Positions 12,899 through 25,679 of a stretch of 64,000 nt of DNA are shown one piece after another. The notes beneath the pieces were generated by a model, which worked only from the letters and a program-made list of their open reading frames with translations, did no database searches and was not told where the DNA came from. The position numbers were made by a program, and so were the translations under genes. This DNA is from Topomyia yanbarensis. Lineage: Eukaryota > Arthropoda > Insecta > Diptera > Culicidae. Each line of letters starts with the position of its first letter. Position 1 is the first letter of the stretch. Location of the stretch: assembly GCF_030247195.1 (NCBI RefSeq), contig NC_080672.1, positions 8,990,001 through 9,054,000 of the forward strand, given 5' to 3'.

Positions 12899-12972
12899 TT
12901 TCTCGATAGCGGAGTTGTTAACACACCCAACTAGAGACTGGGAGATCGCAGGTTCGATTCCTGCTTGAGGAC
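12899..12972 (+). other. tRNA-like sequence with A and B boxes (SINE-type promoter)
   Basis: tagcggagttgtt at 12907-12919 resembles a polymerase III A box. ggttcgattcc at 12951-12961 matches the B box, is flanked by gca/tgc that close a T stem, and is followed by a short acceptor-like ttgagga that loosely pairs with the start. The possible anticodon loop ctagaga gives no confident identity, and the D and acceptor arms are imperfect. It is therefore called a tRNA-derived SINE head or degenerate tRNA, not a working tRNA gene. Confidence 0.55.
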
Positions 12973-13290
12973 ATATCTTTTCTCAGTGCTTCCAATAAAA
13001 AGGTGAATTTTCACCGTTTCTTCATTCTCACCGTTCCGGTCATTCTTTCTCTTCCTGTTTTCCAGTGGACACGTTCCTAAAAACCCTTGAAAAAGCAAAA
13101 AACAATTACGTCAAAACAAGGAATATATACTTAAATTGAAACCATAGAATCGAATACATATGGCATGATTGATTATTTTAGGCCCCTTCTGCTTTTGGCG
13201 ATAGTTAGCCGCCCTCATTGAATTGAAAAAATAAAAATGTTCGTCGACCCTCGGTGGATTATTTTCAAACAAGTCTTAAATTAAAGGTAA

Positions 13291-14580
13291 AAACCTATTT
13301 CAATCCACCTAGCGGTGCAATTGTGCCTTTCTCAATCATGAATCACGAGAATGTGCGCGTTGTTTATATTCATTAAAAACTTTTAAATGCATATATTACA
13401 TTTTATTATTATACATCACATGACAACTATATACAGGAAAATAAATCATTATTCGAGTTCTAAATTTTTGAAAAAGAAAAAAAACAACATAACATAAAAT
13501 CTCGACGTTTCATGCATTTTAAAGATGTTTGGCATCAAAAATACGAATTCGATTTCTGAAACTTCATGGGGTCCCCCCTTTGAAAAAAATTAGAGTTTCG
13601 GCTTATATGGGAATTTCATATGTGACCGGACGATTTAGTCTATATTTCCGGACCCATATAAGCGATCCGTACGAAATTTTATAGACTATAGCTATCATTT
13701 AGGACTAAGTTTGTGAAAATCGGCCCAACCATTTCCGGGAAACTGATGTGAGTTCGTAAATTTTGAAAGATGGCCGCTTTTCCCGGGCACTTCCGGAACC
13801 GTCTATGGTGGTCAATGTAGTCAACGAAAGTTTGGTTGGCCGTCGGTGACCTAGAACAGCAAATTTAAGTTGTTTGAGAGACATTTTAGCGAAATTTTTA
13901 TCTTTTTTGCTTTCATCGGAGTATCGGTTTGAATCACAATTTGCTATGTGGTCGCACGCCACAACCTGTAACTCCGGAACCGGAAGTCGGATCGGGATGA
14001 AATTAAATAACCATTTACGGGGACGCAATACCTTTCATTTGAGGCCAAGTTTAGTCGAATCGGTCTAGCCATCTCCGAGAAACCGATGTGACTGTTATTC
14101 GGGGCTTCCGGAACCGATGATGGTGGCCAATGTGGCCAAATAGACTTTGAATGGATGTTAGTGACCTAATACTACAAATCGAAGCAGTTGTGGTTATATT
14201 TTGGAAAAAATTTCACCTTTATACATTCATTGCAGAATTTATTAAAATCGACATTTTCTGCGTGTTCGTACTCATCACCCTGTAATTCCGGAACCGGAAG
14301 TCGGATCCATTAGAAATTCAATAGCAGCCTTTCATTTGAGACTAAGTTTGTCAAAATCGGTTTAGCCATCTCTGAGAAAAATGAGTGACATTTTTGGTCA
14401 CATACACACACAACGCACATACACACACACATACATACATACAGAAATTCATACACACACAGACATTTGCCGAACTCGACGAACTGAATCGAATGGTATA
14501 TGTCACTCGGCCCTCCGGGCCTCCGTTAAAAAGTCGGTTTTCAGAGCAATTGCAATTCTTTTCTATTGAGAAAGGCAAAA
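13291..14580. repeat. CCACCTAG-family long copy A (1.29 kb)
   Basis: Same start (ttcaatccacctagcggtgc) and end (ctattgagaaaggcaaaa) as the copy at 57680-59090, with which it is nearly identical over its whole length apart from small deletions near 13680, 14095 and 14320. The interior holds about three degenerate ~290 bp units, each containing an accggaagtcggat-like phrase followed by a gccatctccgagaaa-like phrase. A (CA)/(CATA) microsatellite lies at 14403-14464 before the conserved ggccctccgggcc end. A 107-codon minus-strand frame is shared by both copies but has no recognisable domain. Confidence 0.75.
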
Positions 14581-17255
14581 AGGTCTGCTATCGAATAGCG
14601 AAAGATTCAGCGATGCTTTTTTTGTAATAAGGTCATTTTATATACACACCGTGATGACGCTGGAATAACGTGGAAGTGATTTTGCGTTCCTCCCATAGTT
14701 TACAAAATTTTGCAGTGAAATATAGTATATTTAATAGGAAATCGAAGTTAATCGCTCGGTAGGTCGTTTCTCCTGTTGTGTTATGTGTTGGTAGGCAAAA
14801 ATATCGTTGGAATAGTGTAATTTGACGTAGTGATTTTATCGTCACATCACAATTATTTTACTATGTATGTGCGCGACTCGAGCGAGCTACCAAAAAAATG
14901 TTCCTACTTAGCATCGACAGCGCCATCTGAACTTGACTAGTTGATGCAACGATTTCACTGATTCCCAGTTAAACTCATTCCGGAACCGGTTCGGATATCT
15001 GAATGGAGTCAGTACCCGGTCAAAAAAATGCGGACGAAGATCGTCAGGCCATTTGAATGGTTTGACGTTTGAATCAACTCGCCTGTGCTAATTGCCCCTA
15101 GGAACAAATGCTAATTGCGAATGCGATTTAAAGGTAATTTCAATACTTAGACGACAAATTTTCTGGCGGCTGCAATGGACTTGGTTGTTTTTGCATTTTT
15201 CAAACATGGCGGTTAGTGTTATCCACATTATTCATATTATTTATCTTATTAATTCAATAATTTTTTATTGTTTTATTCATGTTGTTTGTTTCATTTGTTT
15301 ATTCATTTTATTAAATTGTAAGTTTTTCCCAGTTCATATATTGTTCAGTTTCTTCATTTTATTAATTCGGTTTAGTCAGTTCTTTTAGTTATTGGATGAC
15401 AGTTAGCTTGAAACAATTTAGTTTACTCTCTTAATTTCATAACTTTTTTAATATTGTCTGATTTTCATTTGAGCTAATTTGATTTGTTTTATTAATTTGA
15501 TTTATATGAATCATTCTATCCATTTTATGAATAACTTTTTTTTTGCTTCATAATTGTTTTGATTTTTGGTTTGTTTTGTTATTGTTTTTTAATTTATTCT
15601 GTTTATTATACGTGTTATACGTGCAAGACTCGAGGCTGTGCTTGTCTCACATATAGTTGCTTGCCAGCTTTGCGTGCGTTTGGCAATTTAATGAATAATA
15701 CAACAGTAATATGTATGAGAGGTGTCTCATCCGACTGATGGGTGGATTAAATCGGTTTTATGTATACATGTGTGTATATATGTGTATGTGTTTAGGTGTG
15801 TATATGTACATATAAATGTTCAAAAAATGGTTGCATTATACACGGGATTGTTTTGTAGTGTACACATATAATCTATTAATGTGAAAAACTGATACTTCTG
15901 GATAGAAGTCAGATCTTCCTCCAATTACAGCTCCTTGGAGATCTCCAATGGAACAACTTACACAAGTCCAACAGGCAGTGACACCAGACTAGGAGAAACG
16001 GAAGCGCTGAGGAAAACACGGAGTCTATCGGTTCTTTTTTATTATTTCCCCTTTTCTTTCTTAAATAAGCAGGAATTCAAGAAATGTGGATGAGAGTCAA
16101 AGAGGACATAAATGGGAGATAGAAATGAAGGTAAAAAAACTGCAAAAACTGGTAAGTTTTCTAGTACACATGTGTTATGTTATATATACAAATTGAACCA
16201 ATATACTAAATACGCGTCGATTTCCTGCTTAAATGGAATCGAAAGTCTTACTGTAATGTTACAATCCAATTGATACAAACATTACAGTAAGGCGGGGCTA
16301 GTTGATGGAACGATGACCTCGGAACATGTCTGGCACTGTACACGAAATGGGTCACCGGAAAGTCAATTGAGCTAACACCTTCTTAAATCCGTGAACCAAG
16401 TTATTTGCATGAATGTTTAAATACATGCAAACATCTTTTTTCTGTAAATCACTACCAGCTAGTGGGAGATAGGAAGGTTAACACACACACACACACACAC
16501 ACACACTGTGATGACGCTGGAATAACGTGAACAATTGTAGCAAATGTTGGATAGAAACTTGAACTCCGCACACCAAAAAAAGAATGAAATTTAAACGACA
16601 TTTAAATCAATACGAATGTAAACATACAAGGATTGAGTCAAAAATTTGATTGAAAATTACGTTAAAATCAATGCACTCAATTGGAGCATCAAAAAGCATA
16701 CAATTTTACACTTTCATTCATTTTACAGCATTATTCGATTAAAAATACATTGAAGTGCATTCGTTTTCCGTTTGAAGAAACTGTAATTTTCAACCCACGT
16801 GAAAAATTATAATAAAATTCGTTGAATAAAGCACGACAAGCCGTGTGTATTTGTGGTGGACCTTAATTTTACATTTATATTCATGCTCCAAATATGTGCA
16901 TGAAAATAAACTTAAAATTACAAAATATTTTTTTCTGTGTAGTGGTCAGTTGGCATCGCAAGTTTGACCACTCGTTACTGCATTTCAGTGCACCCACATT
17001 CTATCTTAAAAATATTTACATCTCGCAAGATGTAACATAAAAGGAGCGTCACAATTCACTTGAATTTACATTCAAGAACATGTACAAATATGTGTCGCTC
17101 ACAATTTTCCAGTTTCTTTAGCCGAGTTTTACATAAAAAACACATTTTTTTACATGTCAAATCAGGTAAAATTCTACTAGGAAATAGAACGAAACGTCGC
17201 AATATTGTTGATGTCATGTGTAATTTTCAGTTTTTCTAAGTGTGTACGTAACCTC
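14581..17255. other. Non-genic stretch with a duplicated 22 bp motif, (AC)n, and small repeat ends
   Basis: No gene. The 22 bp motif starting gtgatgacgctggaataacg occurs at 14651-14672 and again at 16508-16529, both directly after a CA run; it may mark the ends of a 1.86 kb unit. An (AC)n microsatellite lies at 16480-16506. Segments cacaccaaaaaaag at 16570 and ttttttctgtgtag near 16926-16941 look like the two ends of a small MITE. aaaaactgaaaattacac-type sequence near 17220-17246 (inverted) may be a remnant of the same type. Confidence 0.4.
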
Positions 17256-20200
17256 CATAGGCGTGCGCAGCCTTTTCCATTAGGGGGGCTAACGGCTTAA
17301 AAACTTTCAGTTGTGTTAAGCCTTTATTATCAGTTAGATTTCTTGTAAAGCTTCGATTGTAAAACAGTTATTTTATTTTGTTAATGGAATTCAAGTTGTT
17401 TCATTTATTTCTTAAATGTAGAAACTGGTTTCTCAAAAAAGATAACCAAAGTATTTCTGTATCTTATTAGTTTTATTGTTTCAAACTTAATTTTGCCAAT
17501 AATGAATTGATTTTTAGTACATAGATGAATTCATGGGTGGTTCGTTATTTACCGATAAGTTAAATAATATTGATAATTGATTGCTCGTCAGAATTTTTTT
17601 TGTCGAACTGTAGTTATCAATATTAGTATTTTTATCAAGCAACGCTACTAATAGCTGTATATTGATCGATAATTATCGGGTTTTGGTGAATATGGAGTGC
17701 AGAAAGATGAGTATGTTTGTATATGTATTCGAACAATTTAACTAAAAACTTTAAATTTGGCTTTTCCCTCGATATCCCTCACGATTTTTTCTTTAAAATG
17801 GTCTTTAGATTATTTAGTTCTACTTAAACTAAGCTTCAGCTGCGCAAGTCTGCGCCCAGAATGCCTGAAGAATCTAAGATGTTGTACATGCTTGACGAGT
17901 TAATGCAAGACGACAATTTTTCGAATTTTAAAATTATATTATTTATTGTCACTGCAGACCTTGAAATTGAAATATTATTTTCACAAAATTTCGGCTTGAG
18001 TTATATTAATTTATTGGACACTACTTTTTGAAACACAAGTCGGAATGGAATATTCGATGTACAGCTCACTCTACTTCGTACCACAACGATGATCTCGAAT
18101 ACGGATTTTTTGAGAAAGCCCGTTGCGATTCATACCATATCCGTAGTTCCAATTCACAAATAAATTTGAAGTCATGAACTGTTGCTCTGTTTTAAAATTA
18201 TTGGTACCATAATGAGGGTATTTTTATTTATGCGAAAAGCTTTATGTTTACGGTGGCCAAAACACTGTATTCTTAAAAAAAATAGGGAAGCATTCACAAT
18301 TAATTTGAAATTTTGTTTGAGCTTGCTATTATAATCACGAACAACATACCAAAATTTAAGGTTGGTCTGTAATGTGGTTCACGAGATATCATGCTCACTG
18401 TAAACGATATCAAAATATTGCTATTCAAGTACAAAAGCTGCAGTTTCGAGAATTTTGAATGAAAAATCATGGTTTTTTGCAAGCACATCAAAACATGTAC
18501 TATTTGATACTCTAAAAAAATGTTAGAGCAAAAAATAAAGTTAATTAAACATGAACGATTAGTGTAATAAGAAATGTCATATCACACTGTTAGGTGGATA
18601 CAATCAATTTGTGAAATTCGAATTCAGCGACGCAAAATTTACTAAAGAAATCAAGTTTAGTAACGATATTTGCATTTCATATATTTATGACCACTGTGCA
18701 CTGTGGGTTTTTGCGGTTTTTATTCGTCTCGAATGAAAATTTGAACTTTGGGCTAGATACCTGTCTTTAATTTCTGCACAAGCTGCTGGCCAACACCTTT
18801 GGCTGCTTTTTTCTAGTATCTGGTCATTGAAATAGCATCCTTAGCCATGTTTCCATTCTATATATTTGTAGAGTGTGTCGTGTGGAATTCCGGGCAGTTT
18901 GGGGAGTTCATATTCTCAATGACGTTGACATCATTATCCCGGAACTGCTATTGCGCATTCTTACTGAAGTGGCTACTCACCAAATCCGCAAAAAATTTGG
19001 GAGGGCCCCGGGGAGACTTAATTTAGCACTAGACCACTTTAAGATAATCGTAGATGTATAACTCGGTTCATATTGTAGATTGTGATGAAAATCGGAGCTT
19101 TGTGGCGATAACTGCAAATTTACTGCCAGATCATACACTTTTTCCGGCAAACTTGTCTGCAACAACAATTTTATACTTCTTGGAAACATGTGATCTTTGG
19201 CAGCATAAAGCTTTTGTTCCGGAAGCTGTTTAAAGTCAAATTTTCATTATCCTTTCAGATGCATTTTTTTATTTGTTCAGATCCTGATCATACATCTCTC
19301 TGACCGGCGTTTTAACCATAACGTTTTGCTTTATGGCCAGCTCGATTGTTTGATAGCCCTATATTTGAAGAAAACGACGACACAATGGCACCTTCAGGGC
19401 AGCAGACAAACATTACATGAAATCTGTTGTACTGCACATATAAATGTTTGGTCATTGTTTATCATCATACTCGGGTTTTCATTTCTTTTGTGCAGAATAA
19501 ATTCCTTCTTTTTCCATCGCGTGAGAATTTATGAAAACATTAACTGTTTTCAAAATTTTTGCACATTGTAAGCAAATTGCAGTCAAAAAATTTCAGAACC
19601 GACCGCAAAAAGCTCATAACGATTCTACATTCATAGAGTTTCAAATGTTTCTAATTTAGTTTTTTTTTTAATTTTTAGAATGTATGTTGGGAAAATTTTA
19701 TTAAAAAATCAGAATGGATCTTAACGTACGAGCTATTTCAATTTTAATAGGACGGATTTTTTTAGCTTCATTTTATGATATCTATTTTTAGGTATGTGAA
19801 TGGCGTAGATTTTCACCTAAAATTACTTTTTCAATTTAAAAAAAATCTCTATTTATAGTATTGGGTGAATCTCTAATAAATTTATAAGCAAAATAAAGAC
19901 AAACAAAAACTTTTGAGCAACTCGAGAATCAAGTAGAAAATAGAAAATTTTATTTCTGTAGGAAAACATTCAAAAACACTTGTTAGTGGTCCAAAATACA
20001 TATAGAAAACATAGTTAGGAAAGAAATAAATATTTTTTTCGTGAACCAGTGCTATTTATAGCGATTGGGTATTTGATGCGAACCATGAATACATTAGACA
20101 TTTCCAAGGAGCCATTTTCCAGTTACGCTCCACACACATATTTTGTTCGATTGCATACCTCCAGTGAGAGCAAAGCTTTCCCCAAAAGTTAACGACGCCT

Positions 20201-23200
20201 TACAGGTTGTCTACTGATCTCTTTAACGAGTCTCTCTCCTGCACGCTACATGCCCAAAACTGTCCCAAACATTTTAAACTGTCTCTAACATGCTAGTCCA
20301 TAGTTAACCAACCTTATGCGCCCTTGTCATGATCGTCCTTTTCAGCGGCTTTCAGCTCACTACACTGCACAGTAGATCCACTCCATACAAAAGCTGGACA
20401 AAACCTCAAAAGTAGTTAAAAATGTCTGAAAATATCATCTAAGGGTAATTTTGGTACGCTGAACTCGATTTTGATTAAATTAGGACGCTAAAATGAAAAT
20501 TAGACAGCCTAGGGTGGTTCTAAAAGTTTTTTTTTAAATTTCGCAAAAAGTGAATTTTATTAACTTCTCAAAACAGATACTTCGTAAGTGAACAGAAACA
20601 TTTTGATTTCCTAGGGTAGTCCTTAGTAACGAGTTAGCTAGGGTGGTTCCAATTTATCGAAATCTGGAGAAAATGATGTAATTTTATACATTTGTTTGTA
20701 GATCTGCAGTCCAATCTGAATACCACCGTAGGAAAAGTCATTCCTTCATAGCTCTTTAAGAGATAATCCTCACGTACTAATTTGTGAAGTATGCGTTTAG
20801 AATAGTTATGAAAAATAGCATATCTTAAGGTGTTTGATAGAATGCCTTAAATTTTAGTTTTTTGGTTTATTTAATTATAGTTATCGTCACAGCTATTAAA
20901 AGATGACGGGTTTATTTGATTTTGATGAAGATCTCAAATCATGCTCTACTATGCTCTATTCACAGTTGCTCATACGATGCATGCTGCAGCTCAATACTTT
21001 TCCATTGATTTTCAATTCCAATGATGATATGAATATCTCTCCTTGTGGGTACTGACTTGGTTTTTCGTACGAAAATATCCTGACTATACTTTTCACTGTA
21101 TGTGTATGCTTTAAAATAGAGACGCGAGCGTTTTTACATGAAGTTCTCGTCAATTTGGAAGTGAATTATTGAGGGAGATTTTGAATTTGCTTCTTGATTG
21201 TGATAGATTCAATAGAGTTTGCACTTGAAAATAAATGTTGCATTACATTAATTACAAAGAACACTTCCCACACTCACGTGTTTACCTTACATCGGTCACC
21301 AGTAAACCTAACGACCAATGCTTAACAAAGAGATAGGATTCATGGAAAGATATAATAATAGTTGCAGTTAGTTTGCCTCGTTGGCTTCTATATATTTGAA
21401 TTTTTCTATACTGCAGATAACTGTGAAAATGTAGAAACACGAGTCATAGTTGCAAGACGGTTAAGGCATGCTTATATTTGTATCAAGGAAATCGCCCCAA
21501 ACCCTGAATTTACATGCAGCGTTCAAAAAAAGAAATCCACCGGTGAATAATAATGCAAAACTTCATGAAATTAAAAAAGTACCACGCGTCTCCACGAAAA
21601 TACTAATTTTACAAATGTTTAAATATCAACCTTTGACGCAAAACGGCGCAAGATGACTATGATTTTTGAAAACTAGATAAAATTCTACGTCAGTTGTACT
21701 AGATGAGATCCTTCAACACGCTTTTACCGATAAAGAGATGACACTCTGAATATAAATAAGTCCGCGTTAAACAATTTAGTTATATTGATTTTATTGGTAA
21801 CTTTTGAATACTCATTATTTCTCAAATCGAAATACACCATTGAATTCCTGAGATGATTTTCTATTAGAAACGCCTATACGTGTTGTTAAATTATCATTGT
21901 AGTACCTATTAAAGCGAGATGAATTAGAATGAACAAAAACTTTTTGTCAATTCGAGTGACAAAAAGTTTTTGTTCATTCTAATTCATCTCTTGTTCATTC
22001 TAATTCATGCAGATTTTCAAGACCTTGTACGGTTCAAAAAAATGTAGCACTTATATTTTTCAATCGATTGACTCGAAAATTTGGCGAATACAGCTTTAGG
22101 TAATGTACATTTAAGAAAAAATATAAAAGGTATGAAAATCGACAACAAATTTTGGAGGTTTTGACCAGCCCGGCCCCACTGTGCACTGTTCTAACATATA
22201 ACCAGTGACAATAAGCTCCTAGTCTGATTTTTCTCATTTGTTGCTCACATCGAACCAGTTTCCTCGTGTGTTTCCGATAGTCATGTGACTGCTGAACTGA
22301 TCGCCTTATGAACTTGCTGCTACGTTGTGATCAGGCAATCTCTTGACGATCGTTCCCCAAAACTTTTTATCCTAAAGGTGGAATTATATATCTCATGCCT
22401 TCCAAGAAATAAGAAATTTAAACATATATTTTTTGGTATTAACTATTAAACTAAGATTACACTTGTAGCATGCTATAAAATTTCAACTTTTTTTGTCTTT
22501 GGTAGGAACAGGATTAAAATCTTCCAGACTATTTTTTTATTTTCTGCTGATAGGAGTCGTGCTGAGGCAGAGTTACTACGAAATGCTAAAATCTACCATG
22601 TTTCACGACAACAGCAAAGTCGTCCCGTTCTTTACCATGAGAACCGACAGCTTTCCTATCTGTATATTCCAAATCCTTTCATAACTAATTTTTTGTACCC
22701 TTTCCTACTTAGTAATTTCTAACTAATGTAACCTCGCTAGCATGAAAAAAGATAGAAGTAGAATAAGTTGAAATAACATCTATTTAGTTCCAAAAGTTTT
22801 TCTAAGATTATATTACTGTTCAGTTTTAGAAAAAAGGTGAAAGTTTCTCTTGTTCTCGCTTTCCATGTAATACCTCCTGGAATCACCATATATGCCTTTA
22901 CCGACTGCATTAATCATTTGCAATAAAACGTTTATAATTTTTAGTCAAAGCAAAAAATGAAATTGATTACCATCAGCCTAACTCGGTAACCGAATCTTTG
23001 CTTCAGTTACCACTTCCTCTCGCCCTCCGCCTTATCTTGTTATCAATAAAGATTCCTGATTTCAACGAACTTGTGCCAACTAAGATAACATGGCTTTCTT
23101 AAACAAAATGAGATATGCAGTAAGTTTGACATGTTTCTCATATATTCTCAAGGTTATAATACCTATTAATTTTTTTTTAAAATTCTGGAACATTAGGGGG

Positions 23201-23240
23201 GGCTAAAGGCCCCCCTTGCCCCCCTTTGCGCACGCCAATG
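17256..23240. mobile_element. ~6 kb hAT-like element, 8 bp target duplication, no intact transposase
   Basis: The ends are cataggcgtgcgcagcc at 17256 and the inverted cattggcgtgcgcaaag finishing at 23240. The 8 bp sequence gtaacctc lies immediately outside each end (17248-17255 and 23241-23248). An 8 bp duplication fits hAT transposition. Runs of G near the left end and of G and C near the right end (ggggggctaa...ggccccccttgcccccc) add to the subterminal symmetry. The interior is AT-rich, holds only frames up to 81 codons, and shows no recognisable transposase, so the element is non-autonomous or decayed. It contains the perfect hairpin at 21916-21990. Confidence 0.7.
21916..21990. repeat. 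Perfect 34 bp hairpin with 7 bp loop
   Basis: The arms 21916-21949 and 21957-21990 are exact reverse complements around the loop attcgag. A partial third copy of the right arm (ttgttcattctaattcat) follows at 21991-22008. The stem and loop sizes resemble a small-RNA precursor, but no expression evidence exists here. It could equally be a replication-slippage or foldback product. Confidence 0.8.
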
Positions 23241-23508
23241 GTAACCTCACAAAACGAGTAAATTTCTAAACAAAGTGTGGTTATCGTCACACCATTCCAT
23301 CCGCATTCGAATCCTAGCAGGCCACTCTAGAGACGACACATTATGAGGTCATCGTTGCTGCATTGCACACTCTACTCGATGACGCTTGTTTGAGAGAACT
23401 GTAGGTAACGCCACTCCGTAAATATGTGATAATCAATTTGCGAATATGACATATACAAAGGGATCCCTGCAGGCAACCACGGGGAGGACGATCGTTAATT
23501 TGTTAATT

Positions 23509-25405
23509 CAGTGGCGTAGCCAGGGGGGGGGGGGGTTTGGGGGTTAAACCCCCCCCCCCCCCAAACCAAAATTAATTGGAATGAAAAAAAAAATTGATGC
23601 TGACGAATTTAATTTAATATTCCACAAAATATTTTTGGAAAAATATTCTCTGATCACTACATTGAGAACTGTGTTTAAAGCGTCATGAGAACTTTTGGAA
23701 AATTGTGGGAAGGGGATCTTGTAACTTATCTCTTAGCCAAAATCCCACAGTTGTCAAATTACGTCAATGTAAAATAAAATAACTATCTGAATTATTATGA
23801 GCTCATTTTGAGAAAGATGCTTCAAAATATGGATTAGAGACAATTTTTCGAATGGGAATCTAAATTTGAATAGGTTGATTGCATATAAAACATAAGCTTG
23901 TTTACCGAAAACTTACATACATTTCAACATTTGCTGAAAATGTATTTTTTTAGATTGTGTAGAGTTTAGACAACAATTCAATATGGTTAACAACAAGAAT
24001 AACATTTCAGAAACTAGTTGAAAGCTGATGTAATTTTGTCTCTAGCAGGTCAGGATCGGTTTTATGAGCATTGGTTTTTTGTTGTATTATCAACTATATG
24101 AATAGCCTCTTAGTAGGATGCAATGAATGGCGTACTAAAATTTTGTGTGCTACGTACTAGTACTGCAAGTTGTGAGGTTGACTAATGAAGAAAAGTAAAA
24201 TTAATGCTCAATAAATTTTTAACGGTCACGATCACATTCATTCGAAACTGCCAAATTTCGATGTTAAGTAACATTGAAGAATTTCAAAACGTAAAACTGT
24301 TCATCTGCTGATAGAATAATTTTGACGGTTAATCCTCCTAGAAGTAATTATAGACAAGAATTACTCTTCAACCAAATTTGGGTCGAGACTTAATGTCTTC
24401 AGCAAAGTTTTCGAAAGTGCTATTTCAAACAACTTTGTCAAAGACATAAATATCCCACATATTCAGAGTATCGAAATATAGTAGTAGAAAACCTTTACAA
24501 CAAGCTATTCTGAAATTACTGTATTTGATAAATCTCTTCTGCGGTAATTAAATAATAAATTCACATTGCGTTCAAGGTGCCTTTGAAGCTTACACAATAA
24601 TTCCCAGATATTAAAAGGACTCAAAAACACAAAGAGTGATTCCATTTTCAGGAGCTAGCATCAATTCGGCGCTAGCTTAGTCCGCCCACCAAGTTAGTGT
24701 CGGATTCTGATGAGATGAAGTCGAAACGCAAGTTTCAGTTCCATCCATCCATAATTTAGTTATAGGTTTTGTGTTCTCAACTCGCAATGATTGTTTCAAA
24801 CAATTTTATCCGTAGCGCAGAAAAAAATAGTTTTCACCTAAATTTTTCTTCACTAAGAAGAAATATAGCAGGCCCAGTCCATTTAAATCCCTATATGTTG
24901 AATTCATGTAGCCTTCATATTTTCAACAAAATTGTTTGAAATGACATTATCAAAAACTTTGCTGAAGGCACCATGTCTCTTAATATTTTTGAAAAATTAA
25001 TTCACCATAATTACCTCTATGAGAGTTAATCACTAAAATTTCTATATCAAAGCAGGCGCTGTTTTATGTTGATAACTTCCCGAAGTTGTCAAACCTTCAA
25101 AGTCAAGGATTATTATATTAGGTGATCTTGAACGTTGAAAATTTTTTAGATCATTTATCCCACTTTAAAAGATCGCAATTTTTGACTTCATTGACATATT
25201 ATACAAGAAAGTAATCTATAGAGGTTTGAAAACTGTTCCATGTTGATCCTTCTTGTTTATAGACTGGAATGACATCTGTTAGACTACTTATGTTTTTGAG
25301 TTTTCAATAATTTATCAAACTCATATTAAATTTTAGCATTTTTTTCAAAAAATTTGCGATTTTCATCAAAACCCCCTCCAAACCAAATTTCTGGCTACGC
25401 CACTG
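23509..25405. mobile_element. 1.9 kb non-autonomous hAT-type element, 8 bp target duplication
   Basis: The inverted ends are cagtggcgtagccag (15 bp, perfect) at 23509 and 25391-25405. The 8 bp sequence tgttaatt borders both ends (23501-23508 and 25406-25413). The CAGTG start and 8 bp duplication fit the hAT superfamily. Next to the left end a run of G, then gttaaa, then a run of C, forms a strong GC hairpin. No transposase frame. A related fragment lies at 44206-44656, and the shared motif gttagtgtcggattctga at 24693 recurs at 61712. Confidence 0.8.
24661..24730 (+). repeat. ~70 bp conserved motif, copy 1
   Basis: cggcgctagcttagtccgcc, then aagttagtgtcggattctga, then tgagatgaagtcgaaacgc. It is closely matched by 61680-61750 in the same orientation. 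Neither copy codes for protein. It sits inside the hAT-type element 23509-25405, so it may have been carried there or be part of that family. Confidence 0.6.
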
Positions 25406-25592
25406 TGTTAATTCAATTTATTTAAAGTTCAACCTGCGCACCCCCTGTGTGCGGTGGCGGGTGACGACTTTCGGCACCCTGCTGCTGCTGCTGTTTGAAC
25501 ACCCATCAAAAGGTAGGAGCAGCGATCCCAGGAGTAACATCTAGAACATGCGTTCGTGCGGTAAATTAACGTTTCTAATTATCTAGATTAGC

Positions 25593-25632
25593 ATAAAAGT
25601 CGGTACCGTAAACGATTGTCTCGTTTAGTTCG
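25593..25632 (+). promoter_or_regulatory. Candidate core promoter of the ppk gene
   Basis: cataaaag at 25592-25599 resembles a TATA box. tcgtttagttcga at 25621-25633, about 30 bp downstream, resembles an insect initiator. The first in-frame ATG is about 50 bp further on at 25680. This is spacing-based inference; the 5' UTR could instead be spliced from an upstream exon. Confidence 0.35.
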
Positions 25633-25679
25633 AGTGATATCGGCGTTGTTAACGGTTGACAGTACACCGGATAGGCGAA

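Larger units (their letters stand above)
9084..13082. mobile_element. Outer ~325 bp inverted-repeat element, expanded by nested insertions
   Basis: The ends are inverted copies of about 65 bp: tttaggaacgtgtcc at 9084 onward matches ggacacgttcctaaa at 13068-13082. The match continues inward through agaatgaccggaacggtgag and agaatgaagaaacgg. Without the element at 9201-12865 the outer unit would be only about 325 bp. Its right part carries a tRNA-like sequence (12899-12972). It may be a tRNA-derived SINE with a partial inverted duplicate, or a MITE that captured one. No clear target duplication was read. Confidence 0.6.

Noticed and set aside
12899..12972. Functional tRNA gene
   Set aside because: The B box is good, but the acceptor and D arms pair poorly, the anticodon is ambiguous and the sequence lies in a transposon-like unit.
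13705..14028. 107-codon minus-strand frame, repeated almost exactly at 58186-58509
   Set aside because: Conservation is explained by both lying in recent copies of the same repeat. The translation has no domain, no splice context and no purifying pattern that can be judged from two young copies.
14351..14627. Open frames rich in HTHT/VCVC residues (also at 8128-8385 and 58854-59282)
   Set aside because: They are translations of the CA/CATA microsatellite and flanks of the CCACCTAG repeat.
25656..25679. Earlier start of the ppk frame
   Set aside because: The extension begins at a TTG codon. The first ATG in frame is at 25680.
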